Of a stretch of DNA of 11,876 nt, positions 5,653 to 11,151 are shown piece after piece. Source of the DNA: CAYVJW01 sp964451885 (GTDB taxonomy: Bacteria; Patescibacteriota; Gracilibacteria; UBA4473); assembly GCA_964451885.1 (NCBI GenBank), contig CAYVJW010000045.1:1-11876 (forward strand), given 5' to 3'. Every line of letters begins with the position of its first letter. Position 1 is the stretch's first letter. The notes under the pieces are model-generated. The model ran no database searches. It was not told the DNA's origin and saw only the letters and a list, made by a program, of their open reading frames with translations. The position numbers and the translations under genes are program-made.

Positions 5653-6426
5653 TTACGCCACCAGGCCGGCCTTTTGGGCAGATCTGAGGTATTCGGGGAA
5701 CTCGTTGAGCAGTTCGGCGTAGAGGTCCTCGTCGGACATGTTGTCGATGTCGCCTTTGGGATTGCAGAATCCGGCGTTGTCGATGAACCGCCCTTCCATA
5801 TCGTCCAACTTTCTCAGGAAGTCGAAACTCGCACCACCGATGCCCACGAATTGCCAGAAAATCGGCAGTTTCGAGGTCTCCCGGATGATATGTTCGGCCT
5901 GTGATCTGTCATTATTGTTCCCATCCGTAATGAAGATCACGAAAACGGGGTCGATGACCGGCTGGCCGAGCTGGACGATGGACGTGCTCATGCTGCCTCC
6001 GATTCCCAAGAATCCGCCACTCTTCTGGGTCTGGAATCCCTGGGGATAGTGATCCCGGGCCACCAGCTGGATCGGCTTGGCATAGAGAGTGTCATACTCC
6101 AGGTCTCTGGCGATGCCGCTGTTGTCGATGCAGATGTGGCAGTCAGCCTCGGCCACCACGCCCATCTTGCGGGCATCCTCCCCGAAGAAATACAGGGGAA
6201 TCTCGCCGTCATCGTCGAACTGCAGTCCCAGGGCAAAAAGCCGTTGGGCGGTCTGCTGGACCACACTGCCATCATCACCATGATTCTTGTAAAGATTTTT
6301 CATAGAACCGGAGATATCCACAACGCCGACCACCTGGGCCTTTCGGCCTTTCAGGCCCGCCAGTTCGACGGCTTTGGCGGCCTTCTGCTTCAGTTGGGGG
6401 AGTTTTTGTTTCAGGGTTACGTTCAT
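5653..6426 (-). CDS. TerF-type von Willebrand factor A domain protein
   Basis: A 257-residue cytoplasmic protein made almost entirely of a vWA domain. The metal-ion-dependent adhesion site DISGS is at 37-41 and the second metal-site aspartate in ITDGN at 166-170. RLFALGLQFDDDGEIPLYFFG (62-82) and the closing VGIGGASFDFLRKLDD (194-209) match the vWA half of TerF and related stand-alone proteins of Ter clusters. TerF itself normally has an N-terminal TerD domain, which is missing here; TerD domains are encoded separately at 3939 and 10246. The start has GAGAGG eleven bases upstream. In Ter systems such vWA proteins are thought to bridge TerD/TerB complexes in a metal-dependent way. The unit is bracketed by the arms at 5567 and 6594. 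The leader contains the dyad TGGCAGA-CA-TCTGCCA (6466-6481). Confidence 0.87.
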   Translation of the reverse strand: MNVTLKQKLPQLKQKAAKAVELAGLKGRKAQVVGVVDISGSMKNLYKNHGDDGSVVQQTAQRLFALGLQFDDDGEIPLYFFGEDARKMGVVAEADCHICIDNSGIARDLEYDTLYAKPIQLVARDHYPQGFQTQKSGGFLGIGGSMSTSIVQLGQPVIDPVFVIFITDGNNNDRSQAEHIIRETSKLPIFWQFVGIGGASFDFLRKLDDMEGRFIDNAGFCNPKGDIDNMSDEDLYAELLNEFPEYLRSAQKAGLVA

Positions 6427-6536
6427 GTTCGTTTATTCCTCTCTTCTGATGGTTGCAAAAAAGAATGGCAGACATCTGCCACCCCAGGGTAAAACTCAAG
6501 GTTCACAAAACGATTTTTTTCCTCCTTTCTTTTCAT
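6423..6536 (-). CDS. Possible 37-codon leader ORF overlapping the vWA start
   Basis: An ATG at 6536 opens a 37-codon frame whose TGA overlaps the ATG of the vWA gene (ATGA). The encoded peptide (beginning MKRKEENRFVNLEFYPG) is not recognised. A perfect GGAGG lies inside the frame just after its start rather than ahead of it. It may be a coincidental open frame; it could alternatively couple translation of the vWA gene. Confidence 0.2.
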   Translation of the reverse strand: MKRKEEKNRFVNLEFYPGVADVCHSFLQPSEERNKRT

Positions 6537-6593
6537 AATGAAGATTTCGTTTTTCGTCATCGAAAGAGACGAAGAACAGTCAGCTTCAAAAAA

Positions 6594-6616
6594 GCCTACC
6601 CACTTTAGTTTTTCAA
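6594..6616 (-). repeat. Upstream unit-boundary arm of the terF-vWA unit
   Basis: On the minus strand it reads TTGAAAAACTAAAGTGGGTA followed by GGC. It pairs with 5567-5592 with the same single mismatch and G-U position as the other units. Miniature element copy B begins three bases away, so the ancestral promoter may have been displaced. Confidence 0.75.
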
Positions 6617-6618
6617 TT

Positions 6619-6800
6619 TTCGGGATGTGAAAGAGCGGAATATCGATTATTATTTCCCCCTGTTAAGGGGGACTAAGGGGGTTAGATCCGAAGGAAATAT
6701 TGAACTAACGTGATTAGTTTATCTACTAAACTATTTGATCCAACTTCCCGAAAAGTCGGGATTTAATCCCCCAACCCCCTTTAACAAGGGGGCTTAAATA
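6619..6800. repeat. Miniature inverted-repeat element, copy B
   Basis: It shares its left end and core with copy A (5345-5562). Its ends form CCCCCTGTTAAGGGGG on the left and CCCCCTTTAACAAGGGGG on the right. It has a 12-base insertion after GAAAGAGC and a private small hairpin TTCCCG-AAAAG-TCGGGA. It fills almost exactly the space between the vWA and terB-like units. On the minus strand it offers a weak promoter for the vWA gene (TTGGAT at 6743-6738, 16 bases, TAAACT at 6721-6716). Confidence 0.62.
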
Positions 6801-6806
6801 AGGTAT

Positions 6807-6874
6807 CTGAAAGACTGAAGTGGATTGGGGCGGCTTTTGGAAAAAATGAATCGAAAGCCGCACCAACCCTGGTT
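6807..6874 (-). terminator. Terminator and downstream unit-boundary arm of the second terB-like unit
   Basis: On the minus strand GGTTGGTGCGGCTTT pairs imperfectly with AAAGCCGCCCCAATCC, followed by ACTTCAGTCTTTC. The arm (6807-6834) reads GACTGAAG where most units read AACTAAAG. The upstream partner at 7700-7721 carries the same change, which keeps the two able to pair. Confidence 0.68.
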
Positions 6875-6897
6875 TAGGATACCCCGATGGTTCCGAA

Positions 6898-7614
6898 TTA
6901 TCCTTTCTGTTTGACTCCAGTTCTTTTGCAGAAGTTGCAGGGCCGTCCTTTCCTTCCGGTCTTGGTCCCTTTGCAGAAAGTGCATGTATCCGTGGATACG
7001 CTGCCGACTGCAGGGCCACTGATCGCAGGGGCGGGGGTGACGTTAATCGGTCCGGCAGGAGACGGGAGAGCCGCCACAGCCGGCAACGGAGCTCCAGAGG
7101 CCACCGAACTCACGTGGTTCTTCATGACATCCGGATCCACCCGGAGGGTTGTGGCATGCTCCACGATCGCCCGCTGCTCGTTCTTGTCACAATCTCCGTC
7201 CGCATAGGCGATCACAATGGCCGCCAAAATCAGCAACTCGCCTTCTGGCGTTCCGACCATCGGACGAATCGCCGCGAGGATTCCGGCCTCCTCACAATCC
7301 AGGGCCATATGGGCATACTTTCTGGCCTTGTCCACCATCTCGTCAGGAGTAAAGGCTTTGATGGCCGGCACATCGCTGTTGTCGACGGCAAACTTTTTGA
7401 ATGCCTGGACTTCCTCCGACTTGATTCGGCCGTTTTGGGTCATCAGATCCCCAACGACGGCGCAAAGCGCCTCGATGAAGGGACCATATTTTCCCCGATC
7501 CATGCGTTTCCCCTGCTCTTTGAACGCTTGCCCGACACCAACGCCGAAATCAGCGATGCTATTCAGAAAGCCCATCCCTCGTCTTGTCCAATCATTTACA
7601 TCCGGGTTTGACAT
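6898..7614 (-). CDS. TerB-like protein with a C-terminal CxxC-CxxC zinc-binding module
   Basis: A 238-residue protein in three parts. Residues 40-165 are helical and TerB-like, with the two motif positions NGRIKSEEVQAF (61-72) and ADGDCDKNEQRAI (138-150); the first lacks the usual aspartates. Residues 172-205 form an Ala/Pro-rich linker. The C-terminus (211-229) holds two CxxC pairs, C211/C214 and C226/C229, within CTFCKGTKTG...CNFCKRTG. This resembles the zinc repeats of the DnaJ central domain and probably binds one Zn2+. The ATG at 7614 is chosen because GGAGG lies nine bases upstream; a GTG at 7638 in the same frame would place that site inside the gene. The unit is bracketed by arms at 6807 and 7700 and shares a divergent promoter region with the HAD gene. 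It may act as a second TerB-type adaptor with a binding tail; this is inferred. Confidence 0.8.
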   Translation of the reverse strand: MSNPDVNDWTRRGMGFLNSIADFGVGVGQAFKEQGKRMDRGKYGPFIEALCAVVGDLMTQNGRIKSEEVQAFKKFAVDNSDVPAIKAFTPDEMVDKARKYAHMALDCEEAGILAAIRPMVGTPEGELLILAAIVIAYADGDCDKNEQRAIVEHATTLRVDPDVMKNHVSSVASGAPLPAVAALPSPAGPINVTPAPAISGPAVGSVSTDTCTFCKGTKTGRKGRPCNFCKRTGVKQKG

Positions 7615-7699
7615 AATGTGTTTCCTCCATTTTTCCACTGAAGTTGATCATGTTGAGCTTCCGACATGGAAACTCCCCTATAGATACAGCTTGCAACCA

Positions 7700-7721
7700 C
7701 CGACCCACTTCAGTCTTTCAG
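7700..7721 (-). repeat. Upstream unit-boundary arm of the second terB-like unit
   Basis: On the minus strand it reads CTGAAAGACTGAAGTGGGTC followed by GG. Its first 17 bases are perfectly complementary to the arm at 6807-6823, including the unit-specific GACTGAAG. Confidence 0.75.
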
Positions 7722-7770
7722 AGAGTGCATTATCCTCTTATATTATTCGATATTTTAAAAGAACGATATG

Positions 7771-7799
7771 TTTTTAAATTATTTTTTACTATTCGTCAA
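7771..7799 (-). promoter_or_regulatory. Predicted promoter of the second terB-like unit
   Basis: On the minus strand TTGACG (7799-7794) is followed after 17 bases by TAAAAA (7776-7771). It stands back to back with the promoter of the HAD gene; the two -35 boxes form the dyad CGTCAA-N10-TTGACG (7794-7815). The region 7615-7923 otherwise holds only leaders and AT-rich sequence. Confidence 0.45.
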
Positions 7800-7809
7800 G
7801 TTTTTGTGA

Positions 7810-7838
7810 TTGACGAAAGTATCTTATCTTTGTATTTT
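7810..7838 (+). promoter_or_regulatory. Predicted promoter of the HAD phosphatase gene
   Basis: TTGACG (7810-7815) is followed after 17 bases by TATTTT (7833-7838). Transcription would start near 7845. This makes an ATG at 7849 nearly leaderless and favours the downstream TTG start with its good ribosome binding site. Confidence 0.5.
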
Positions 7839-7923
7839 ATGATTAAGAATGAAAAGTTCTTCGAATGTTGATCGAGAAGGAATAAACCATCAAAAAATAA
7901 TTCACTTTTTGGAGGTTGTTTTT

Positions 7924-8502
7924 TTGGGAAGAACCAGGAAGGCAGATGTTTATCTGGACCGGTTTTCGGATTTTGATGTTGATAGGCTGGAGGCATTGAC
8001 GAAAAAAAGGATTCGGGCGGTTTTACTGGATATTGATGCGTGCGTTGCTCCTGCTTATTTGCCGGTGTTGGAGGAAAATATAGTGAAAATTCGTGAGCTG
8101 GTTGATCGGGGAATTAGGGTGGGAGTTTATTCTAACTGCAAGAATCTTCCTCGCCTGAAGTATCTTAAGTCCATGAGAGTGCCGATTTATTCGGGAAGCA
8201 TATCAAAACCGTCCCGTGAAGGTTTTTTAGAGGCATGCCGGCAGTTTGGATTTGATGCAAATACAACCTGGATGACCGGAGATAATCCGAACACCGACGG
8301 CGGGGCTGTGGGAGTGCTGGGAGGAATGGCTTTTGTGAAGGCTATTCCGGATGATCCGAAAGGGTTAGACGCGCTGAATTTAAGTATGTCCCAGCACATC
8401 GCTAAAAAAATCAAAATATTTTTTCAGAATTTTTTTCGGGCGGTGGGGAGGTTTATGACGTTGGTGGGGAATGGGGGGATTATAAGGTCGAGGGATTTGT
8501 GA
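7924..8502 (+). CDS. YqeG-like HAD-superfamily phosphatase
   Basis: A 192-residue HAD hydrolase resembling the YqeG/PGP-phosphatase (HAD IIIA) group: no large cap domain. The motifs are DIDACVAP (D36 and D38, motif I), YSNCKN (S70, motif II), the lysine of SKPSREGF (K95) and GDNPNTDGG (D120, D125, motif IV). Motif I departs from the usual D-x-D-x-T, with Cys at the Thr position, so activity may differ. HAD enzymes accompany several Ter gene sets. The start is TTG at 7924, with GGAGG (7911-7915) eight bases upstream. An in-frame ATG at 7849 would add 25 residues but lacks a ribosome binding site and lies at the predicted transcript start. The family N-terminus (YLDRF...DRLEAL) begins soon after the TTG. 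The gene is divergent from the second terB-like unit and convergent with the antiporter. Confidence 0.78.
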   Translation: MGRTRKADVYLDRFSDFDVDRLEALTKKRIRAVLLDIDACVAPAYLPVLEENIVKIRELVDRGIRVGVYSNCKNLPRLKYLKSMRVPIYSGSISKPSREGFLEACRQFGFDANTTWMTGDNPNTDGGAVGVLGGMAFVKAIPDDPKGLDALNLSMSQHIAKKIKIFFQNFFRAVGRFMTLVGNGGIIRSRDL

Positions 8503-8509
8503 AAAAAAG

Positions 8510-8626
8510 CTCAAGAAGCAAGTGTACCGACAAGTCGGTACAGGCAAGGGGGAGGGCGGGGCGAAGCTGTAAAAACAGTTCGCCCGCCAGTCCCCCATTT
8601 GCCACTGCTTCTCAAGCGTTTAGAAG
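8510..8626. repeat. Large imperfect palindrome between convergent genes (bidirectional terminator or REP-like element)
   Basis: Outer arms GCTCAAGAAGCAAGTG (8510-8525) and CACTGCTTCTCAAGC (8612-8626) pair with few mismatches. Inside, GGCAAGGGGGAGGGCGGG...GAAGCTGT pairs with ACAGTTCGCCCGCC...CCCCCATTTGCC across an AAAA loop. A small private hairpin GTACCGAC-AA-GTCGGTAC lies in the left half. It occupies the gap between the HAD stop codon and the antiporter stop codon and could end both transcripts. Confidence 0.6.
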
Positions 8627-8664
8627 ATCAAACCGGATTCCTTTCCGATTTCGGTGAATCAATC

Positions 8665-9810
8665 CTATTGGATCATGGCCTGAATGACATGCAGACCATC
8701 CGCCACCTTGCCGGCCCACTGCGCCTCCATGGCACGGCCGATGATGTAGGCGGTGAAGCTGGCGTACAGGCCGATGAGGCTCCAGGCCTTTCCGCGTCCC
8801 ATGCCCGCTCCGGCGTAAAAGATGAAGAAGGCGCCGACGGTCAGGATCAGCAGAAGGATCCTCAGTTCGGCGACATGCTCCACGACTTCCGGAGCCATGA
8901 CAATGGGACCATTGATGATGGTGAAGAGGAAGAGCGGGAATCCCAGGGCGAAACAGATGTCGAAGATGTTGCTGCCCAGGGCGTTCGATAGGGCATCGTC
9001 GTAATTGCCCTTCTTTGCATCCTTGATCGACAGGATGGTGTCAGGGATACTGCTCGCCGCGGCAATGAGAATCACCGCTACGAAATAGCCGTTGATCTCC
9101 ATCCGGTGGGCAATGTATTCCGCACTTTCCACCAAATAAAAACAGGCCACACCGATGACCGTGGTAGCGATACCCAGCAGGGTCCAGGCCGTCCCGGTTC
9201 CCAGTGTATTTCCGCCGGTGATGGCGTATTCCATGTTCAACCTCAATGCCGCTGCCAAGCGAGAGCCGCCTGTTTCGCCTTCCTCTTCCTCATCATCACC
9301 GCCATCTTCCGCATCGCCATTCCCACTGCGATCCATGGTGGAAAGCATGTAGACAACGTAAACGATGTACATGGCCATCAATCCCGCACCATGGTACCAA
9401 GCCAGGGTGTCACGGATGGTGAGAATGAGGATGGCTTCGGCAATGATCAGCGCCAGGCCGTCACGAAGGACAACCTTTTTCGAAACGCCGATGAACCCCA
9501 GGCGCGTCAACCGAACGGCTGCAAAGATAACCCCCGCCGGGATGATCATGCTATTGAAAACAGCCGATCCCGCGGTGGTTCCGATGCCGCCGGCAAAGCC
9601 GGAGGTATTACCGAAGTAAAAGAGATACACCAGCGTGGCGCCGACTTCGGGCATGGAACTGCCCATGGCGTTGATGGTGGCCCCTTTCACGCCATCTGAC
9701 ATGTTCCGCCCCAGGTAGTCCGCCGAGGATTCGTACCAGTCGCAGGCTTTTGTGATGATCAGCGTCATCACGACAATCTGCACAATTTGTGCAACATCAT
9801 GGATGTTCAC
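8665..9810 (-). CDS. Sodium/calcium exchanger (CaCA) family antiporter
   Basis: A 381-residue inner-membrane antiporter of the Ca2+:cation (CaCA) superfamily, which exchanges Ca2+ for Na+ or H+. The two inverted alpha repeats are present: GATINAMGSSMPEVGATLVY (43-62, with E55) followed by GTTAGSAVFNSM (77-88), and AASSIPDTILS (251-261) followed by DDALSNALGSNIFDI (271-285). The ion-liganding acid of the second repeat is Asp (D257) where many homologues have Glu. About ten hydrophobic segments are visible. A very acidic cytoplasmic loop (about 160-181, DAEDGGDDEEEEGE) separates the halves, as in exchangers with a regulatory loop. The start is GTG, with AAAGGAG nine bases upstream. It lies convergent to the HAD gene and divergent from the second terD-like gene, so joint regulation with the latter is possible. 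Confidence 0.88.
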   Translation of the reverse strand: MNIHDVAQIVQIVVMTLIITKACDWYESSADYLGRNMSDGVKGATINAMGSSMPEVGATLVYLFYFGNTSGFAGGIGTTAGSAVFNSMIIPAGVIFAAVRLTRLGFIGVSKKVVLRDGLALIIAEAILILTIRDTLAWYHGAGLMAMYIVYVVYMLSTMDRSGNGDAEDGGDDEEEEGETGGSRLAAALRLNMEYAITGGNTLGTGTAWTLLGIATTVIGVACFYLVESAEYIAHRMEINGYFVAVILIAAASSIPDTILSIKDAKKGNYDDALSNALGSNIFDICFALGFPLFLFTIINGPIVMAPEVVEHVAELRILLLILTVGAFFIFYAGAGMGRGKAWSLIGLYASFTAYIIGRAMEAQWAGKVADGLHVIQAMIQ

Positions 9811-9974
9811 GTGCTTTTTCTCCTTTCACTTAGGTTGGTTGTGGGCAGAAAATTCGAAGGAACCCCGCCCAGACAAGAAAAACAAAAAAGTAGCTGTTGC
9901 GACATCATTTTGGGATTCAGGAGGCCTCAAGCTCCTTTCCTCTCTCGTTATTTTTCACCGAAATGGCAAAGACC

Positions 9975-10028
9975 AGATATTGTCAACGTAGTCAATTTTC
10001 CGTGTTTGTCAATTTTTTTCTTGACAAA
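9975..10028. promoter_or_regulatory. Divergent control region between the antiporter and terD-like genes
   Basis: The dyad TTTGTCAA (10005-10012), eight bases, TTGACAAA (10021-10028) includes the -35 box of the terD-like gene. On the minus strand three TTGAC hexamers occur in tandem (starting at 10012, 9995 and 9986). None has a convincing -10 box at the right distance, so the antiporter promoter is not resolved. The rest of 9811-10020 shows no gene. Confidence 0.4.
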
Positions 10029-10049
10029 TATAAAGAAAATCCTTAAGAT
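10021..10049 (+). promoter_or_regulatory. Predicted promoter of the second terD-like gene
   Basis: TTGACA (10021-10026) is followed after 17 bases by TAAGAT (10044-10049), matching the spacing of the other ter-type promoters. It would give a leader of about 190 bases. Confidence 0.6.
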
Positions 10050-10148
10050 ACTCTCTGTTAAGATTTTCAGTCAGACTACGCCTATTTAGGGTTTGTGTTG
10101 ATGATGAAATCTTACAGTATTGCTCTTTAAAAAATCAGACTCATAACT

Positions 10149-10215
10149 ATCCCGAAAGGATTTTGTTCGTTGATACAGCGAGCAAAATCCTTTCGGGATG
10201 GCTCGGAAGGATTTT
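10149..10215 (+). promoter_or_regulatory. Leader with two mutually exclusive hairpins before the second terD-like gene
   Basis: Arm 1 (10149-10165) and arm 2 (10183-10199) are a perfect 17-base inverted repeat (ATCCCGAAAGGATTTTG), extendable to 21 pairs. Arm 2 (AAAATCCTTTC, 10184-10194) can instead pair with arm 3 (GGAAGGATTTT, 10205-10215). The loop sequence CGTTGAT (10168-10174) is complementary to ATCAACG (10217-10223) just before the ribosome binding site. No T run follows the first hairpin, so control of translation or RNA stability is more likely than attenuation. Confidence 0.55.
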
Positions 10216-10245
10216 CATCAACGGCAACCAAAGAGAGGAACTGCC

Positions 10246-10821
10246 ATGTCCGTGCAATTGAAACCCAAAGTCGTTCTCAAGGAGAAGGGGCAAGCTGCTG
10301 CCCTCACCATGAACAGCCAGGGTCAAGTGGAGTTGGCCTGGACCAGTGAAGTCGACCTCGATCTCATGATTTTCGGCACCGCCCAGGATGGCCAGACCAT
10401 CGCCGTCTTCAGCAACCTGATCTCCGGCAACATAGCCACCATGGGCAACACCACCGCTTTCCCTTTCATGAAGTTGAGCGAAGACGCGGGTGTCGGCGCC
10501 CAGGGCGGAGACAACAGTGAAGACATCGCGATGACCAGCCTGGATCATATCCAGGAGGTGTACGTGGTTACCCTCAATTATACCGATGCCTCCAAAGGGA
10601 ATGCGGTCTCCTTCAGCGCCTACGACGGCAAGGTCACCATCACCAGCGACGCCGGCGACAACCTGGAGGTTCCCCTGGATGCCACGGAACAGGGCCACGT
10701 GGCCGTGATCGCCAAGATCGTCAACGCCAACAGACAGATCCAGGTCATCAACGAAAACCGTATCATCTCCCTGCAGGACGCCCTCGCCCAGATCCCCGGT
10801 TTCAATCAGATCACCAAGTGA
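10246..10821 (+). CDS. TerD-family protein
   Basis: A 191-residue cytoplasmic protein with a TerD-like beta-sandwich pattern. VELAWTSEVDLDLMIFG (28-44) matches the TerD Ca2+-binding strand (D-L-D-x). The stretch MKLSEDAGVGAQGGDNSEDI (75-94) carries the G-D-N acidic loop. YVVTLNYTDA (106-115), YDGKVTI (126-132), the EVPLDATEQGHVAVIAKIVN strand pair (141-160) and a closing QVINENRIIS complete the domain. TerD domains bind Ca2+ and are induced by metal, oxidative and phage stress; the partner here is probably the stand-alone vWA and TerB proteins. The ATG at 10246 is chosen because AGAGAGGAA lies just upstream. The frame is open back to 10198, but that part overlaps the leader hairpin. Unlike the other ter-type genes it lacks an upstream boundary arm. 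It ends in its own terminator. Confidence 0.75.
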   Translation: MSVQLKPKVVLKEKGQAAALTMNSQGQVELAWTSEVDLDLMIFGTAQDGQTIAVFSNLISGNIATMGNTTAFPFMKLSEDAGVGAQGGDNSEDIAMTSLDHIQEVYVVTLNYTDASKGNAVSFSAYDGKVTITSDAGDNLEVPLDATEQGHVAVIAKIVNANRQIQVINENRIISLQDALAQIPGFNQITK

Positions 10822-10874
10822 CCCGATTGGGGCCGAAGAGCATGTGAGTGACTGATTTTCTGAGCACCCTCACA

Positions 10875-10907
10875 GGCCGGACACACAATGTGTTCCGGCC
10901 GCTCTTT
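10875..10907 (+). terminator. Rho-independent terminator of the second terD-like gene
   Basis: GGCCGGACACACAA pairs with TGTGTTCCGGCC (stem of about 11 pairs), followed by GCTCTTTTAG. It lies 54 bases after the stop codon. Confidence 0.8.
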
Positions 10908-10934
10908 TAGTTGTTAGAAAGCAATAACCTCTCG

Positions 10935-11014
10935 TTCCCAAAGTCTCTTTGGGAATGTAATTACCTTGGAAGCTCCAGCTTCTACTCCATGAACTGGAAG
11001 CAGAGCTTCCAAGA
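10935..11014. repeat. Two-hairpin intergenic repeat
   Basis: TTCCCAAAG-TCT-CTTTGGGAA is followed by CTTGGAAGCTC...GCTTC paired with GGAAGC..AGCTTCCAAG (about 10965-11014). The stretch has no coding frame. It resembles the CGTTCCCA-type tandem palindromes dispersed in many environmental bacterial genomes (general knowledge, not checked). Confidence 0.5.
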
Positions 11015-11044
11015 TTATGCATTACCGTCTGATCCTGGAGAGTG

Positions 11045-11075
11045 AGTCACCCCCGCGCGCCGGGGTGACTTTCAC
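11045..11075. repeat. AGTCACCC-type hairpin, second copy
   Basis: AGTCACCCC (11045-11053) pairs with GGGGTGACT (11062-11070), followed by TTCAC. The right half matches the hairpin at 2021-2047 over GGGTGACTTTCAC. Confidence 0.5.
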
Positions 11076-11084
11076 ATCTAACTG

Positions 11085-11141
11085 GTTGGGCGGCAGCGAT
11101 TTCTTCTGATTTCAAAGCCGCCCATCCATTTTAGTTTTTTA
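11085..11141 (+). terminator. Terminator-like hairpin with an orphan downstream unit-boundary arm
   Basis: TTGGGCGGC (11086-11094) pairs with GCCGCCCAT (11117-11125), followed by CCATTTTAGTTTTTT. The arm (11117-11141) is of the downstream type (CCCATCC) and lies in plus orientation, as if it ended a plus-strand unit. The nearest plus gene, the second terD-like gene, already has its own terminator and no upstream arm. Confidence 0.6.
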
Positions 11142-11151
11142 AGAAGGCTTT

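Noticed and set aside
6898..7638. GTG start at 7638 for the second terB-like gene
   Set aside because: The GGAGG that serves the ATG at 7614 would be inside the coding region, and the eight extra residues encode only that site.
1131..7721. CRISPR array or integron attC series as an explanation of the repeated arms
   Set aside because: The arms are in inverted pairs around single genes 700-1000 bases apart, with no regular spacers, no integrase gene and no attC-type core GTTRRRY arrangement seen.
9106..9699. A 197-codon plus-strand frame
   Set aside because: It lies entirely inside the antiporter gene on the other strand, has low-complexity polar composition and is a shadow of that gene.
10149..10199. 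Intrinsic terminator or attenuator before the second terD-like gene
   Set aside because: The hairpin is very stable, but GGCTCGG rather than a T run follows it, so termination is unlikely.
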